This document shows positions 1 to 9,517 of a DNA stretch of 64,000 nucleotides, piece by piece (positions within the stretch are counted from its first letter, which is position 1; each line of letters opens with the position of its first letter). Source of the DNA: Neorhizobium tomejilense. Lineage in GTDB: Bacteria > Pseudomonadota > Alphaproteobacteria > Rhizobiales > Rhizobiaceae. Below the pieces are notes generated by a model, which saw nothing but the letters and a program-made list of their open reading frames with translations, did no database searches and was not told where the DNA came from. The stretch lies in assembly GCA_002968845.1 (NCBI GenBank), contig PVBG01000002.1, forward strand, positions 186,001-250,000, given 5' to 3'. Both the position numbers and the translations under genes were made by a program.

Positions 1-230
1 CGATGACGCTCGTGATCGGCCAGCGCTCGATCTACAATCTCCCCGCGGACCTGAGAAGCCGGCTCAACGGCCTCTACATGGCGACCTTCTTCTGCGGCGG
101 CGCGATCGGCTCTGCCGTCGGCGCCTGGGCCTTTGCCGAAGGCGGCTGGCTGCTCGCCTCCTCGCTCGGCCTTGCCCTGCCGGTCATCGCCTTCCTCTAT
201 TTCCTGACGGAAAAGCGCGCCAGGATTTAA
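1..230 (+). CDS. MFS transporter, C-terminal fragment
   Basis: The reading frame is open from the window edge and ends at a stop at 228-230, giving the last 75 or so residues of a membrane protein whose start lies outside. Two hydrophobic segments are visible, one rich in Gly/Ala ([16 protein letters not shown]) and a final one ending in a basic tail (LTEKRARI). The [19 protein letters not shown] pattern matches the last helices of sugar/drug-efflux type major facilitator proteins. The substrate cannot be judged from this piece. The family call is moderately firm. Confidence 0.7.
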   Translation, partial: MTLVIGQRSIYNLPADLRSRLNGLYMATFFCGGAIGSAVGAWAFAEGGWLLASSLGLALPVIAFLYFLTEKRARI

Positions 231-243
231 GGCGACAGGACAG

Positions 244-275
244 GATCACGTTCGAGGACGATCTCGAACGTGATC
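244..275. repeat. Perfect 13-bp inverted repeat
   Basis: Arms GATCACGTTCGAG (244-256) and CTCGAACGTGATC (263-275) are exact reverse complements around a 6-nt loop. It lies just behind the MFS stop codon. No T-run follows on either strand, so it is not a classical intrinsic terminator. It may instead be one copy of a dispersed palindromic element or an mRNA 3'-end stabiliser. Confidence 0.6.
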
Positions 276-341
276 GAGGTCGTCAATATGCCATCCTCCT
301 GCCAGGGATCAGCCTTCTTTCTCAGATCGAACGAGGCTCCC

Positions 342-1415
342 ATGCGCCCCACCCTTCGCCTTTTTGCTCTTCTGCTGGCGGGTATCAGCAGTTCCCCCAC
401 CCTTGCCGCAGATCCCGTCGGCGTCCGGAAGATCAGCGTGGTTTCGCCTGAACACGACCGGGCACTTGCGGTAACCGTCTGGTATCCGTCAAAGGGTGAC
501 GGCGAAGCGACGCCCATCGGCGACAACCGGATTTTCGAGGGATCGCCTGCATCGAAGAACGCGTCCCTCGAAAGCGGTCGCTTTCCGCTCGTGCTCCTGT
601 CCCATGGCTCCGGCTCCCGCGCCGAAGGCATGGCCTGGATTGCCACCAGGCTCGCCGAGGCGGGCTTCATCGTCGCCGGTCCCAACCATCCTGGCACCAC
701 GAGCGGCGATTCCACGCCGGCCGCGACGCCGAAGATCTGGGAACGCACTCAGGACCTTTCCGACATTATCACCGCATTGACTGACGAAGCTCCCTGGAAG
801 GCGGCAATCGACACCGAGCATATCGGCGTTCTCGGCTTCTCGCTCGGCGGCAGTACGGCAATGGAGCTTGCCGGCGCACGTGCCAATCTCGATGCCTACA
901 AACGGTATTGCGATGACTACCCGGCGACGATGGATTGCATCTGGTTCCGAGGCGAGCGCGGTTTTGCCGATGGCGAACAGGTCACGGTCAAAAAAATGGA
1001 TCTCGAAAGCATCGACAGGACACGCTTCGAACGATCGAACCGCGATCCTCGCGTCACTGCGGCTGTCATGGTCGATCCCGGTCTTGCGACGGCTTTCACG
1101 GCTGGCAGCGTGAAAGCCATCGATATTCCGGTGACCTTCATCAATCTCGGCAGCGCCGGACAAATCCCGGTCGCGGTGCTTTCGGACGCGCTGGCGAAAC
1201 AGGCCCCGAATGCCAGCTATGCGCAGGTGAACGGCGCCAACCATTTCAGCTTCCTGCCCGTCTGCAAACCGGGTGCGGCCGAGTTCCTGAAATCCGTCGG
1301 AGAACCCGATCCGATCTGCGACGAGAACTCCAGCCGAACGCGAGCCGATATTCACCGGGAACTGACCGGCATGATCGTTTCGGCTTTCGAGCGAAGCCTC
1401 AAGGCCCGCCGCTGA
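342..1415 (+). CDS. Exported dienelactone-hydrolase-like alpha/beta hydrolase
   Basis: This 357-residue protein begins with a signal peptide (MRPTLRLFALLLAGISSSPTLAA). The ATG at 342 was chosen over the upstream ATG at 270 because only it puts the signal peptide at the N-terminus. The nucleophile elbow is GFSLGGS, a GxSxG motif, and a late GANHFSF motif supplies the probable catalytic histidine. The family is the predicted dienelactone hydrolases, whose exported members act on esters, lipids or polymers. The substrate is unknown. It is a single gene ending at a shared hairpin at 1494-1519. Confidence 0.8.
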   Translation: MRPTLRLFALLLAGISSSPTLAADPVGVRKISVVSPEHDRALAVTVWYPSKGDGEATPIGDNRIFEGSPASKNASLESGRFPLVLLSHGSGSRAEGMAWIATRLAEAGFIVAGPNHPGTTSGDSTPAATPKIWERTQDLSDIITALTDEAPWKAAIDTEHIGVLGFSLGGSTAMELAGARANLDAYKRYCDDYPATMDCIWFRGERGFADGEQVTVKKMDLESIDRTRFERSNRDPRVTAAVMVDPGLATAFTAGSVKAIDIPVTFINLGSAGQIPVAVLSDALAKQAPNASYAQVNGANHFSFLPVCKPGAAEFLKSVGEPDPICDENSSRTRADIHRELTGMIVSAFERSLKARR

Positions 1416-1493
1416 GCGAAAAGCGTGCTCTTCGATTTTCGTTGTTCAGCCATTGCCCCGTTTACGGCGCGGAAGAAAGCCGCTGAACAGAAT

Positions 1494-1519
1494 GGATCGG
1501 CCGACAGCGCGGCCGATCC
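1494..1519. terminator. Bidirectional hairpin between convergent genes
   Basis: GGATCGGCCG (1494-1503) and CGGCCGATCC (1510-1519) form a perfect 10-bp stem with a 6-nt loop. It lies between the ends of two convergent genes. The T-run is poor on both strands, so termination efficiency is uncertain. Confidence 0.55.
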
Positions 1520-1534
1520 TGTTGCGGCCCCTGC

Positions 1535-1924
1535 CTACTCGACCAGGTTGATTTCCTCGGTCTCGCCGCCTTCGCAGACATAGCAGCAATCTTCGCAGCT
1601 CTCTTTGTTGCCCGGACCGGTGCCCCAATAGGTCTGCTTGTCGCCGGAGACCCAGGCACCGTAGCAGATGTTCTCGCCCTGCTTGCAGGAGAGGTGGATC
1701 TGCTTGGATTCGCCGTCATCCAGATAGTAGACTTGGTTGCCGCCCGGCCAGACATGTTTGCGGTCCTGGCTGTAAAGCTCGACCTCGACGGCATTCGGAT
1801 GTTCGTTGCGCATCACGAAGCTCACGTCGGCAGACACGGCCTGGCCGGCTCCCGAGCAAGTGGCCAGGACAAGCGTCAGCACGGCTGCACGGCGCACGGC
1901 CGACACAGAATTGAGTATAAACAT
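1535..1924 (-). CDS. Cysteine-rich secreted protein, unknown function
   Basis: The protein has 129 residues with a hydrophobic signal sequence (about residues 9-31, ending AVSA). The mature part is acidic and carries six cysteines, at about 80, 87, 110, 113, 114 and 117, the last four packed as CEDCCYVC. The start at 1924 is fixed by a GAGGGG ribosome-binding site and by the signal peptide. An open frame extends upstream but overlaps the next gene. I do not recognise the family. The tyrosine/tryptophan-rich middle and the cysteine cluster suggest a disulfide-stabilised or metal-binding periplasmic protein. That is inference. Confidence 0.65.
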   Translation of the reverse strand: MFILNSVSAVRRAAVLTLVLATCSGAGQAVSADVSFVMRNEHPNAVEVELYSQDRKHVWPGGNQVYYLDDGESKQIHLSCKQGENICYGAWVSGDKQTYWGTGPGNKESCEDCCYVCEGGETEEINLVE

Positions 1925-2031
1925 AAAGCCCCTCTTCAGAAGCGCCGGATCAATCGGCGCCAGTGCATATGACGTGATTTTCAAGAAGAAAGCGAGGTGG
2001 GGCAGAAGAGTTTCGCCGGTTTTTCTTGGGC

Positions 2032-2553
2032 TCAACCAAACCGGCTGCGCTTGGATTCTTCCCGTCCAAGTAACGCAATCCCGAGCCCCGCAAGCAGGAG
2101 GCAGACGCCGCTGGCGATGGTGCGGACGACGTTCCAATACTGCCAGGGTTGCGAGTAGCCCTGCCACACGCGCCGCGCGCCGTCGGCATCGGCCGGGATC
2201 GCGAATGCCGCCAGCGCCTCATTCATCGGAACATTGATGGTCATGGTGAGCACCTGACCGCCTATTAGATAAACAACGGCCGCCAGCGCGAAAGCCGCAG
2301 CCGGGCCTCGCCACCCCAAAAAGAACGCCAGAAGAGCCGTGATGAGCAGGAGCGGGCTGGTGCCGAAAAAGGCCGGCGCGAACACCATGTTGCGCACCGA
2401 TGAATTCATGGCCTTCATCGCCTCGATCGCGACCGCCGGATCGGCGGCATCAAGCCCCCACATGGTCGAGCATACCCAGGCATAAAAGAAGCCGAAGATC
2501 GCACCACTCAGGAGCAGCGACAGGCCGGCCAGGACATAAACGAGCGACCGCAT
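2032..2553 (-). CDS. DUF1772 family membrane protein
   Basis: This 173-residue protein has four predicted membrane helices, at about residues 5-27, 58-80, 83-105 and 142-163. The TINVPMNEALAAF segment followed by W..Y..PWQYWNVVRTIAS is characteristic of the DUF1772 / anthrone-oxygenase-like family, which includes fungal and actinobacterial polyketide oxygenases but is mostly uncharacterised in proteobacteria. A GGGAGG ribosome-binding site precedes the ATG. It stands alone, upstream of the cysteine-rich protein on the same strand. Confidence 0.75.
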   Translation of the reverse strand: MRSLVYVLAGLSLLLSGAIFGFFYAWVCSTMWGLDAADPAVAIEAMKAMNSSVRNMVFAPAFFGTSPLLLITALLAFFLGWRGPAAAFALAAVVYLIGGQVLTMTINVPMNEALAAFAIPADADGARRVWQGYSQPWQYWNVVRTIASGVCLLLAGLGIALLGREESKRSRFG

Positions 2554-2626
2554 GCGACACCTCCCGCATCATTTGGACGATAGCTCGCATAAAATGCTGA
2601 TCCATCCAAGTGAAAGATCGATGACT

Positions 2627-3148
2627 TCAAGCAACCCGCTTGTAAAACAGCGTGGTGGCGCAGAAACCGCCCTCAGGCCACATGGCATAATCCGGGATGA
2701 CGCCGACCCGCTCCCAGCCGAAGCGCGGATAGATCTTTTCCGCGTCGCTGCCGGTCGCGGTGTCGAGCACCAGAAGCGTGCGGCCGCGCCGTGCGGCTTC
2801 CGCTTCCACCGCCTCCATCAGCCTGCGCGACAGGCCGAGCCCGCGGGCGGAGCGATGCACGAGGAGCTTCATCAAGTCGCCGCGATGCGGCTGGTTCGGC
2901 TTCGAGGCAAGGCCCACCTGCACCGTGCCGACGACCTTGCCCTCCACTTCTGCCACCGCGAGGATGACGCCGCCTTTTTCGACCGCATCGGCAATCTCCT
3001 GCCAATAGCCGACCGCATCCTTCGGCTCGAAAGGCAGCATGAAGCCGAGCGAAGCCCCGCCGTTGACGCAGTCGGACAGGGTCTCGGAGAGATCGGCTAT
3101 TGTGGCGCGGGTTTCGCCGGCATTGAGGATGCGAATGGTGACGGTCAT
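2627..3148 (-). CDS. GNAT family N-acetyltransferase
   Basis: This 173-residue protein has the GNAT fold signature. VVGTVQVGL is strand 4, then HRGDLMKLLVHRSARGLGLSRRLMEAVEAEA gives the acetyl-CoA pyrophosphate loop (R-x-x-G-x-G/A-like: RSARGLG), and RGRTLLVLDTATGSDAEKIYPRFGWERVG forms the C-terminal half. The start at 3148 was chosen for the AGGAG site upstream and the match to family length. The gene lies 26 bp downstream of the XRE-cupin regulator on the same strand, so the two are probably co-transcribed. The substrate is unknown; a small-molecule amine or antibiotic is plausible. Confidence 0.8.
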   Translation of the reverse strand: MTVTIRILNAGETRATIADLSETLSDCVNGGASLGFMLPFEPKDAVGYWQEIADAVEKGGVILAVAEVEGKVVGTVQVGLASKPNQPHRGDLMKLLVHRSARGLGLSRRLMEAVEAEAARRGRTLLVLDTATGSDAEKIYPRFGWERVGVIPDYAMWPEGGFCATTLFYKRVA

Positions 3149-3174
3149 CTTGAAAAATCTCCTGATGAAAATGC

Positions 3175-3750
3175 TCAGCGGCCGCGGTCGAGGATGACTG
3201 CATACCGGGCCGGCTTGTCGGACGGATTGTGGAAGTCGAAGGCGTCGCCGATATCCATGAAGAGGCAATCGCCGGGATGAAGCGTATGGACGGTCTCGCC
3301 GATGACCATTTCCAGCGCGCCCTCGAAGAGCCAGACGTGCTGGGTCATCACCCGGCTTTCCTCCCGCGGCGGGAAGCTGACCCGCGCATGGGCTGGAAAA
3401 TCCACCTCGACGATATCGACGCGCGACGGTGTGCCCGATGGCGAGACCGAGCGGCGCATATAGCCCGTATGCGGATCGCGCCAGAGCTTCTGCTCCGCCC
3501 TGCAGCTGAGCGGCGAGTTCTGCGGCTCGTCATCGGCGAAGAAGGCCGAGAGGGAGAGGCCAAGCGCCTCCGACAGCCTTGCCAGCAGCGCCGCGGTCGG
3601 GCTCGCCTCCGCCCGCTCGATCCGGGAAATCATCGCACGGCTGACGCCCGAGCGGTTCGCGAGTTCGTCCAGCGTCAATCCGGCGCGAGCGCGTAGGCTC
3701 TTCAGCCGTTCGCTGATCGCGTTCTCTATATCGTGGTCCGTTGTTTCCAT
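3175..3750 (-). CDS. XRE family regulator with C-terminal cupin domain
   Basis: This 191-residue regulator carries an N-terminal helix-turn-helix (about residues 13-67: LKSLRARAGLTLDELANRSGVSRAMISRIERAEASPTAALLARLSEALG) and a C-terminal cupin (about 110-188, with HTLHPGDCLFMDIGDAFDFHNP). This architecture is typical of small-molecule-sensing repressors such as PuuR-like proteins. The start METTDHD at 3750 fits the domain boundary; the longer frame reads through the promoter. A perfect inverted repeat lies immediately upstream. The gene is divergent from an MFS exporter and leads a two-gene unit with a GNAT enzyme. Confidence 0.85.
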   Translation of the reverse strand: METTDHDIENAISERLKSLRARAGLTLDELANRSGVSRAMISRIERAEASPTAALLARLSEALGLSLSAFFADDEPQNSPLSCRAEQKLWRDPHTGYMRRSVSPSGTPSRVDIVEVDFPAHARVSFPPREESRVMTQHVWLFEGALEMVIGETVHTLHPGDCLFMDIGDAFDFHNPSDKPARYAVILDRGR

Positions 3751-3755
3751 GATTT

Positions 3756-3770
3756 GAGAATTGCATTCTC
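3756..3770. promoter_or_regulatory. Candidate operator of the XRE-cupin regulator
   Basis: GAGAAT-TGC-ATTCTC is a perfect 6-bp inverted repeat with a 3-nt spacer, 6 bp in front of the regulator's start codon and inside the divergent intergenic region. Position and symmetry suit autoregulation. No footprint evidence is available. Confidence 0.5.
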
Positions 3771-3924
3771 TTATGATGGAATCAAGCGTGAAGATGATGG
3801 AACCATCGAATTTTACAAGCGATGGCGCTTCCGCGATAGCTCCTGTCATGGTCCATCGGCTATGGAGCGGTATCGGGCTTCAAGTCGGCGGAAACCGCCG
3901 AGGCCCGCGCTTGCGGGGGACGAA

Positions 3925-5178
3925 ATGAACGGCCAGACATCCGAGACGGCGTCACCTCTGTCGATCGCCAGCATCGTCGTTTCGATGACGATCGCCGCCA
4001 TCGGCAGCGGCATCATGTCCGCCTATGTTCCTTTCGTACTGACGGAGAGCGGCTCCACCTGGGCCGCCAGTGCCGCTGTCCCGACGCTCGCCTTCGGTGG
4101 CCTGATCGGCTGCATCGTCGGCGGGCCGCTGATCCGCCGGGTGGGCCATGCGCGGCTGTTCTCCTGCTCGATGGCGATGGTGATCATCGCCGCCGTGCTG
4201 ATCGCCACCAACCCGCCGCCGATCTGGTGGGTTTTGGCACGCGGCGTTTACGGGGCAGCGTCCAATGTCAATTTCATCATCGCCCAGAGCTGGCTCAACC
4301 ACGCCGCCTCCAACGAATGGCGCGGCCGGGCGATGTCGTTCTTCTACATGGCTTTCGTGCTGGGGCTCGGCGCCGGCGCCTGGCTGTTCGGTCGCATCCC
4401 GACGGACGGCAATCTGGCGCCGCTCGCCGTGGTGTTCGTCACCGCGCTCGCCATCCTGCCGATCGGGCTGACCCGCCTGCCCAACCCGCCGGCGCCGGCC
4501 AATGTCAATGTCGACATCAAGATGGCCTGGCGCATCTCGCCGGTCGGGCTGATCGGCGTGCTCGCGTCCGGCGGGCTCTCGATGGTGATCCAGGGCTTCG
4601 TGCCGATCTATGCCACCACCAGCCACGTGGCGCAGACAGATGTCGCGCTTTTGATGCTGGTGATGCAGACCGGTCTGCTGTTCGTGCAATATCCGCTCGG
4701 CATGCTGTCGGACCGCATCGACCGCCGTTTCGTGCTGTTGATCACCTGCGCGCTGATCGTCGCGGCAGGCACCGCGGCGTTGTTCGTCTCCTTCTCGATG
4801 ATGATCGTCCTGATGCTCGTCTTCCTCGTCTTCGGCGGCGCGGTCGAGACGGTCTATTCGGTCGCCAACGCGCATGCCAACGACCGGGCCGATCCCGGCG
4901 ATTTCGTGCCGCTCTCCTCGACGCTGCTCGTCGCCTGGTCGACCGCGGCGACCATCGTGCCGCTCGGGGTGACCCTGCTCACCCCGGCTTTCGGCCAGCA
5001 CACCTTCATCTACGCGGTGATCCTGGTGGCGATCGCCTACGGGACGTACGTGATCTGGCGCCTCAAGGAACGCGTGGGCGTGCCCGCCGACGAACGGGAG
5101 AATGTCGGGCTCAGGAGCGCTCAGCTTCCGAACGCCTCCGTCATGACCGGTCCGGAGACCGAAAAGCCCGGCAAATAG
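3925..5178 (+). CDS. MFS transporter, YcaD/drug-efflux-like
   Basis: This 417-residue protein has about twelve hydrophobic segments starting at residue 12. Between helices 2 and 3 it carries GGPLIRRVGHARLF, the MFS loop signature, and in the second half YPLGMLSDRIDRRFVLL, the repeated signature. The start at 3925 follows a GGGGGA site, and the longer frame upstream lacks membrane character. The gene is divergent from the XRE-cupin/GNAT pair, so it is likely under that regulator. The substrate is unknown; the family members closest in pattern are YcaD-like permeases. Confidence 0.85.
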   Translation: MNGQTSETASPLSIASIVVSMTIAAIGSGIMSAYVPFVLTESGSTWAASAAVPTLAFGGLIGCIVGGPLIRRVGHARLFSCSMAMVIIAAVLIATNPPPIWWVLARGVYGAASNVNFIIAQSWLNHAASNEWRGRAMSFFYMAFVLGLGAGAWLFGRIPTDGNLAPLAVVFVTALAILPIGLTRLPNPPAPANVNVDIKMAWRISPVGLIGVLASGGLSMVIQGFVPIYATTSHVAQTDVALLMLVMQTGLLFVQYPLGMLSDRIDRRFVLLITCALIVAAGTAALFVSFSMMIVLMLVFLVFGGAVETVYSVANAHANDRADPGDFVPLSSTLLVAWSTAATIVPLGVTLLTPAFGQHTFIYAVILVAIAYGTYVIWRLKERVGVPADERENVGLRSAQLPNASVMTGPETEKPGK

Positions 5179-5196
5179 CCCACGCTGCCGGGCTTT
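5163..5196 (+). terminator. Intrinsic terminator of the MFS gene
   Basis: AAAGCCCGGC (5163-5172) pairs with GCCGGGCTTT (5187-5196), a 10-bp stem that starts inside the last codons of the MFS gene and ends in a short T-run. The A-tract/T-tract arrangement could work on both strands. Confidence 0.7.
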
Positions 5197-5259
5197 ATCC
5201 TCAACGAAAGGTTATCTTTCCGCTTTGCGGCAGGGATTCGCGCTGCTATATGCGCGACC

Positions 5260-7086
<1,827 letters not shown>

Positions 7087-7101
7087 TCTTTCCAATGACA
7101 G

Positions 7102-7128
7102 TTTATGCGCATATATTTTGCGCATAAA
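7102..7128. promoter_or_regulatory. Operator of the CcdA-type antitoxin gene
   Basis: TTTATGCGCA (7102-7111) and TGCGCATAAA (7119-7128) are exact reverse complements separated by 7 nt. Each arm contains its own short palindrome (TATGCGCATA and TTGCGCATAA). The repeat ends just before the GGAGGTT ribosome-binding site of the antitoxin gene, the usual place for toxin-antitoxin autoregulation. Confidence 0.65.
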
Positions 7129-7141
7129 CTTGGAGGTTGGA

Positions 7142-7372
7142 ATGTCCCAACCCGCCCGCAAATCGACTAGGCTTTTGTTAGACGGCAACCTTGTTGCCGA
7201 GGCTCGCGCGCTGAAGATCGACCTCTCGCAGGCCGCCGAGGAAGGCATCGCCAAGGCCCTCAAAGCCGAGCGGGAGCGCCTTTGGCGGCTGGAAAGTGCC
7301 GAGGCAATCCGGTTTCACAATGAGTATGTCGCGAAGCACGGCCTGCCGCTGGCAAAGTATCGCCAGTTCTGA
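7142..7372 (+). CDS. CcdA-type antitoxin, orphan
   Basis: This 76-residue protein has an N-terminal ribbon-helix-helix-like part (KSTRLLLDGNLVAEARALKIDLSQAAEEGIAKAL). Its C-terminal tail, HNEYVAKHGLPLAKYRQF, is the CcdB-binding tail consensus (NxxVxxxGLPLxxYRxF) of type II CcdA antitoxins. The start at 7142 follows GGAGGTT; the ATG at 7118 lies inside the operator. No ccdB-like frame follows: the next 210 bp lead straight to the flagellin gene. It may be the remnant of a lost pair, or a chromosomal anti-toxin protecting against plasmid-borne CcdB. Confidence 0.8.
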   Translation: MSQPARKSTRLLLDGNLVAEARALKIDLSQAAEEGIAKALKAERERLWRLESAEAIRFHNEYVAKHGLPLAKYRQF

Positions 7373-7582
7373 CGACGCGGTTTGATCCTATCGCGGCCGC
7401 GCCTCAAAAAACCCGCCAATCATTAAAACCTTAATAAATCCTGCAAATGCTTTGAAATCTCGCTCGTGCAAGGTGATTGCAGGTGATGGGTTCGTGCGCC
7501 AACGCGGCGACGGCTCAAGGGCATGACGCCGATCTTCACTGCCTGAGCCCGTAACGTGTCCTTCCCACCTGCGAGACGCTTC

Positions 7583-8530
7583 ATGAGCAGCATTTCTTAT
7601 AATCAGTCGGCGGCCTCTGCGCTGTTATTGCTCACCGGCTCCGCCAAGGCGCTGGAGCGTAACACGATCCAGGTGGCAACCGGGCGCAACGTCAATACCG
7701 CATCCGACAACGCCGCCTATTGGTCGATCGCCACGTCGATGCGCTCGACGGGCATGTCGCTCTCAGCGGTCGAGGACGCATCGGGCCTTGCCGCCGCGCT
7801 AACCGATACCGCATCGCTCGGCATGGAGGCCGCAACCGGCCTCGTTTCCGAGATCAAGGCGAAACTCATCCTGGCACGGTCGCCGGGCGTGGATCGCGAC
7901 GCCATCAATGCGGAGATCAGCCAGCTTAAGGAGCAGCTGGGCACGGTCGCCGAATCGTCCTCCTTCAACGGCGAGAACTGGCTGCGTTCCGCCGGGACGC
8001 CGGGCGTCAAGTCGCTTCTGGCATCCGCATCGACCAACCCGGACGGCACTACGGGCCTCAACACGATCGATTTCGATACCGCCTCGACGACTCTGGCAAG
8101 CAGCGGCGACGCTGCCGACGGCCTTCTGACCAAGGCCTATTCGGGCACGACCGACAACGGCACCGCCTACGAATATTACCTCCTGGATACGGGGTCGCAG
8201 GGCTCGGCAACCGCCAGCGAAATCAAGATCTCCAATTCGACCACCGAAGACGAGTTGGATGGCATGATCTCGGCCACCGACAGCATGCTTTCGAGCCTCA
8301 CCTCCGCCGGCGCCAAGCTCGGCTCCACGTCGAGCCGCATCAGCGCCAATACGGAATTCCTCTCCAAGCTGCAGAATGCGATCGACCGCGGCGTCGGGCG
8401 CCTCGTCGATGCCAACATGGAAGAGAGCGCCGTCAAGCTTGCCGCCACGAAGGTGCAGCAGCAGCTCCAGACGATCGGCCTCAGCATCGTCAACGAACAG
8501 TCGAAACGTATTCTCGACCTCTTCCGCTGA
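7583..8530 (+). CDS. Flagellin, stand-alone
   Basis: This 315-residue protein carries the conserved flagellin ends. The N-terminal D0/D1 region reads MSSISYNQSAASALLLL, followed by VATGRNVNTASDNAAYWSIATSMRS. The C-terminal D1/D0 reads RLVDANMEESAVKLAATKVQ and ends SIVNEQSKRILDLFR. The variable middle (about 130-230) is short, as in simple rhizobial flagellins. The start at 7583 matches the flagellin N-terminus. No other flagellar gene is nearby, so this is a copy outside the main fla cluster. A hairpin terminator follows. Confidence 0.92.
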   Translation: MSSISYNQSAASALLLLTGSAKALERNTIQVATGRNVNTASDNAAYWSIATSMRSTGMSLSAVEDASGLAAALTDTASLGMEAATGLVSEIKAKLILARSPGVDRDAINAEISQLKEQLGTVAESSSFNGENWLRSAGTPGVKSLLASASTNPDGTTGLNTIDFDTASTTLASSGDAADGLLTKAYSGTTDNGTAYEYYLLDTGSQGSATASEIKISNSTTEDELDGMISATDSMLSSLTSAGAKLGSTSSRISANTEFLSKLQNAIDRGVGRLVDANMEESAVKLAATKVQQQLQTIGLSIVNEQSKRILDLFR

Positions 8531-8542
8531 TACCTCCCCGAT

Positions 8543-8578
8543 ATCCGGCCCTTGGGTATGCTCGGGGGCCGGATGTTT
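8543..8578 (+). terminator. Terminator of the flagellin gene
   Basis: ATCCGGCCC (8543-8551) pairs with GGGCCGGAT (8566-8574), followed by GTTTCGTT. It is a 9-bp stem with a 14-nt loop placed 12 bp after the flagellin stop codon. Confidence 0.65.
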
Positions 8579-8599
8579 CGTTCGCTCGCGGGATAAGAC

Positions 8600-8851
8600 C
8601 TAGTGGCGGCTCGCATGCAGTGGACGCGGCATGTCGGAATGGGTGATCCAGACGCGGCCGTCGAACGCCACTTCGCCGTGATCAAGTTTGCTGCTGGCGA
8701 TGCTTTCGATAAGGCCGAGCTTGGAGCAGACGTCGCCGATCCTGCCGTCGTTGACGACGCAGACGGCCTGGCATGTGCTGCCGTCGCGCATCACCAGAAC
8801 GGTGTGGTGGCTGTTTCGCACGATCTTGTTGGGCAACGTCACGAGCGTCAT
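8600..8851 (-). CDS. Small hypothetical protein
   Basis: This 83-residue frame has a GGAGAAG ribosome-binding site 5 bp before the ATG. Its sequence, beginning MTLVTLPNKIVRNSHHTVLVMRDGSTCQAVCVVNDGRIGDV, looks like real protein, with balanced composition and no arginine-rich shadow character. There is no signal peptide or membrane segment, and I recognise no family. It is convergent with the flagellin gene. The main doubt is that nothing but codon texture and the ribosome-binding site supports it. Confidence 0.55.
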   Translation of the reverse strand: MTLVTLPNKIVRNSHHTVLVMRDGSTCQAVCVVNDGRIGDVCSKLGLIESIASSKLDHGEVAFDGRVWITHSDMPRPLHASRH

Positions 8852-9003
8852 GCTCTTCTCCCTGCTGTATCCAAGTTACGGCTGGCGTGCCTACAGCGGA
8901 GGCTCGACCAATATGGTCAACAAAAGGTTAACCGCGCAGGATCGAGTACGCGGCTTGCCCGGCAGCCGAGGAGCGCCTCGCTCGAAACGGCGTCCGTAGC
9001 GGG

Positions 9004-9492
9004 TCATGTGGCCGGCTTGGTCTTGGCGGTGTCCGAAACCTCGCGCAACGGTGCGCGGCTCAACTCGTTGCCGGCGGCAATCGCCTTGCGCAAAAGCCGC
9101 AGCAGTTCGTCGCCCTCCTCTGCCGTCAGCCCGCGCAGCATGAGTTCCTGCGCCGCCTCGACCACCGGCGCGACGCCGCTCAAGGTCTTGCGACCCTCGT
9201 CGGTGATCTGCAATTCGCGGGCGCGCCTGTCCCTGGTGCTGGCATTGCGCACCAGCAGGCCTTTCTGCACCAGCCGGTCGATGACCCCGGTAATGGTCGT
9301 GCGGTCGTAGGCGATCAGCCCGGCGAGCGTCACCTGATCAATCCCGGGATTGGTGCTGATCGCCGCGAGCGCCGCGTACTGGACAGGTGTCAGGTCGTAC
9401 CCGGCTTGCTCCACCTCGGCATGGAAGACCGCCACCGCGATCTGCTGGAACCGGCGGGCCAGATGCCCCGGCATGTCATCATTGTCTTTCAC
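9004..9492 (-). CDS. MarR family transcriptional regulator
   Basis: This 162-residue regulator has a winged helix: LTPVQYAALAAISTNPGIDQVTLAGLIAYDRTTITGVIDRLVQKGLLVRNASTRDRRARELQITDEGR, with the DxRxR-type wing. A GTG start at 9492 is preferred because GGAGA lies just upstream and the divergent promoter lies beyond. A much longer frame continues upstream, but it is antisense to the neighbouring monooxygenase. MarR proteins divergent from aromatic hydroxylase genes usually respond to the aromatic substrate, so control of the neighbour is likely. Confidence 0.88.
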   Translation of the reverse strand: MKDNDDMPGHLARRFQQIAVAVFHAEVEQAGYDLTPVQYAALAAISTNPGIDQVTLAGLIAYDRTTITGVIDRLVQKGLLVRNASTRDRRARELQITDEGRKTLSGVAPVVEAAQELMLRGLTAEEGDELLRLLRKAIAAGNELSRAPLREVSDTAKTKPAT

Positions 9493-9517
9493 CAGATTCT
9501 CCAAAATCGCCGCAAGC

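Noticed and set aside
7373..7582. A ccdB toxin gene behind the CcdA-type antitoxin
   Set aside because: No frame of the required length (about 100 codons) or sequence exists on either strand before the flagellin gene.
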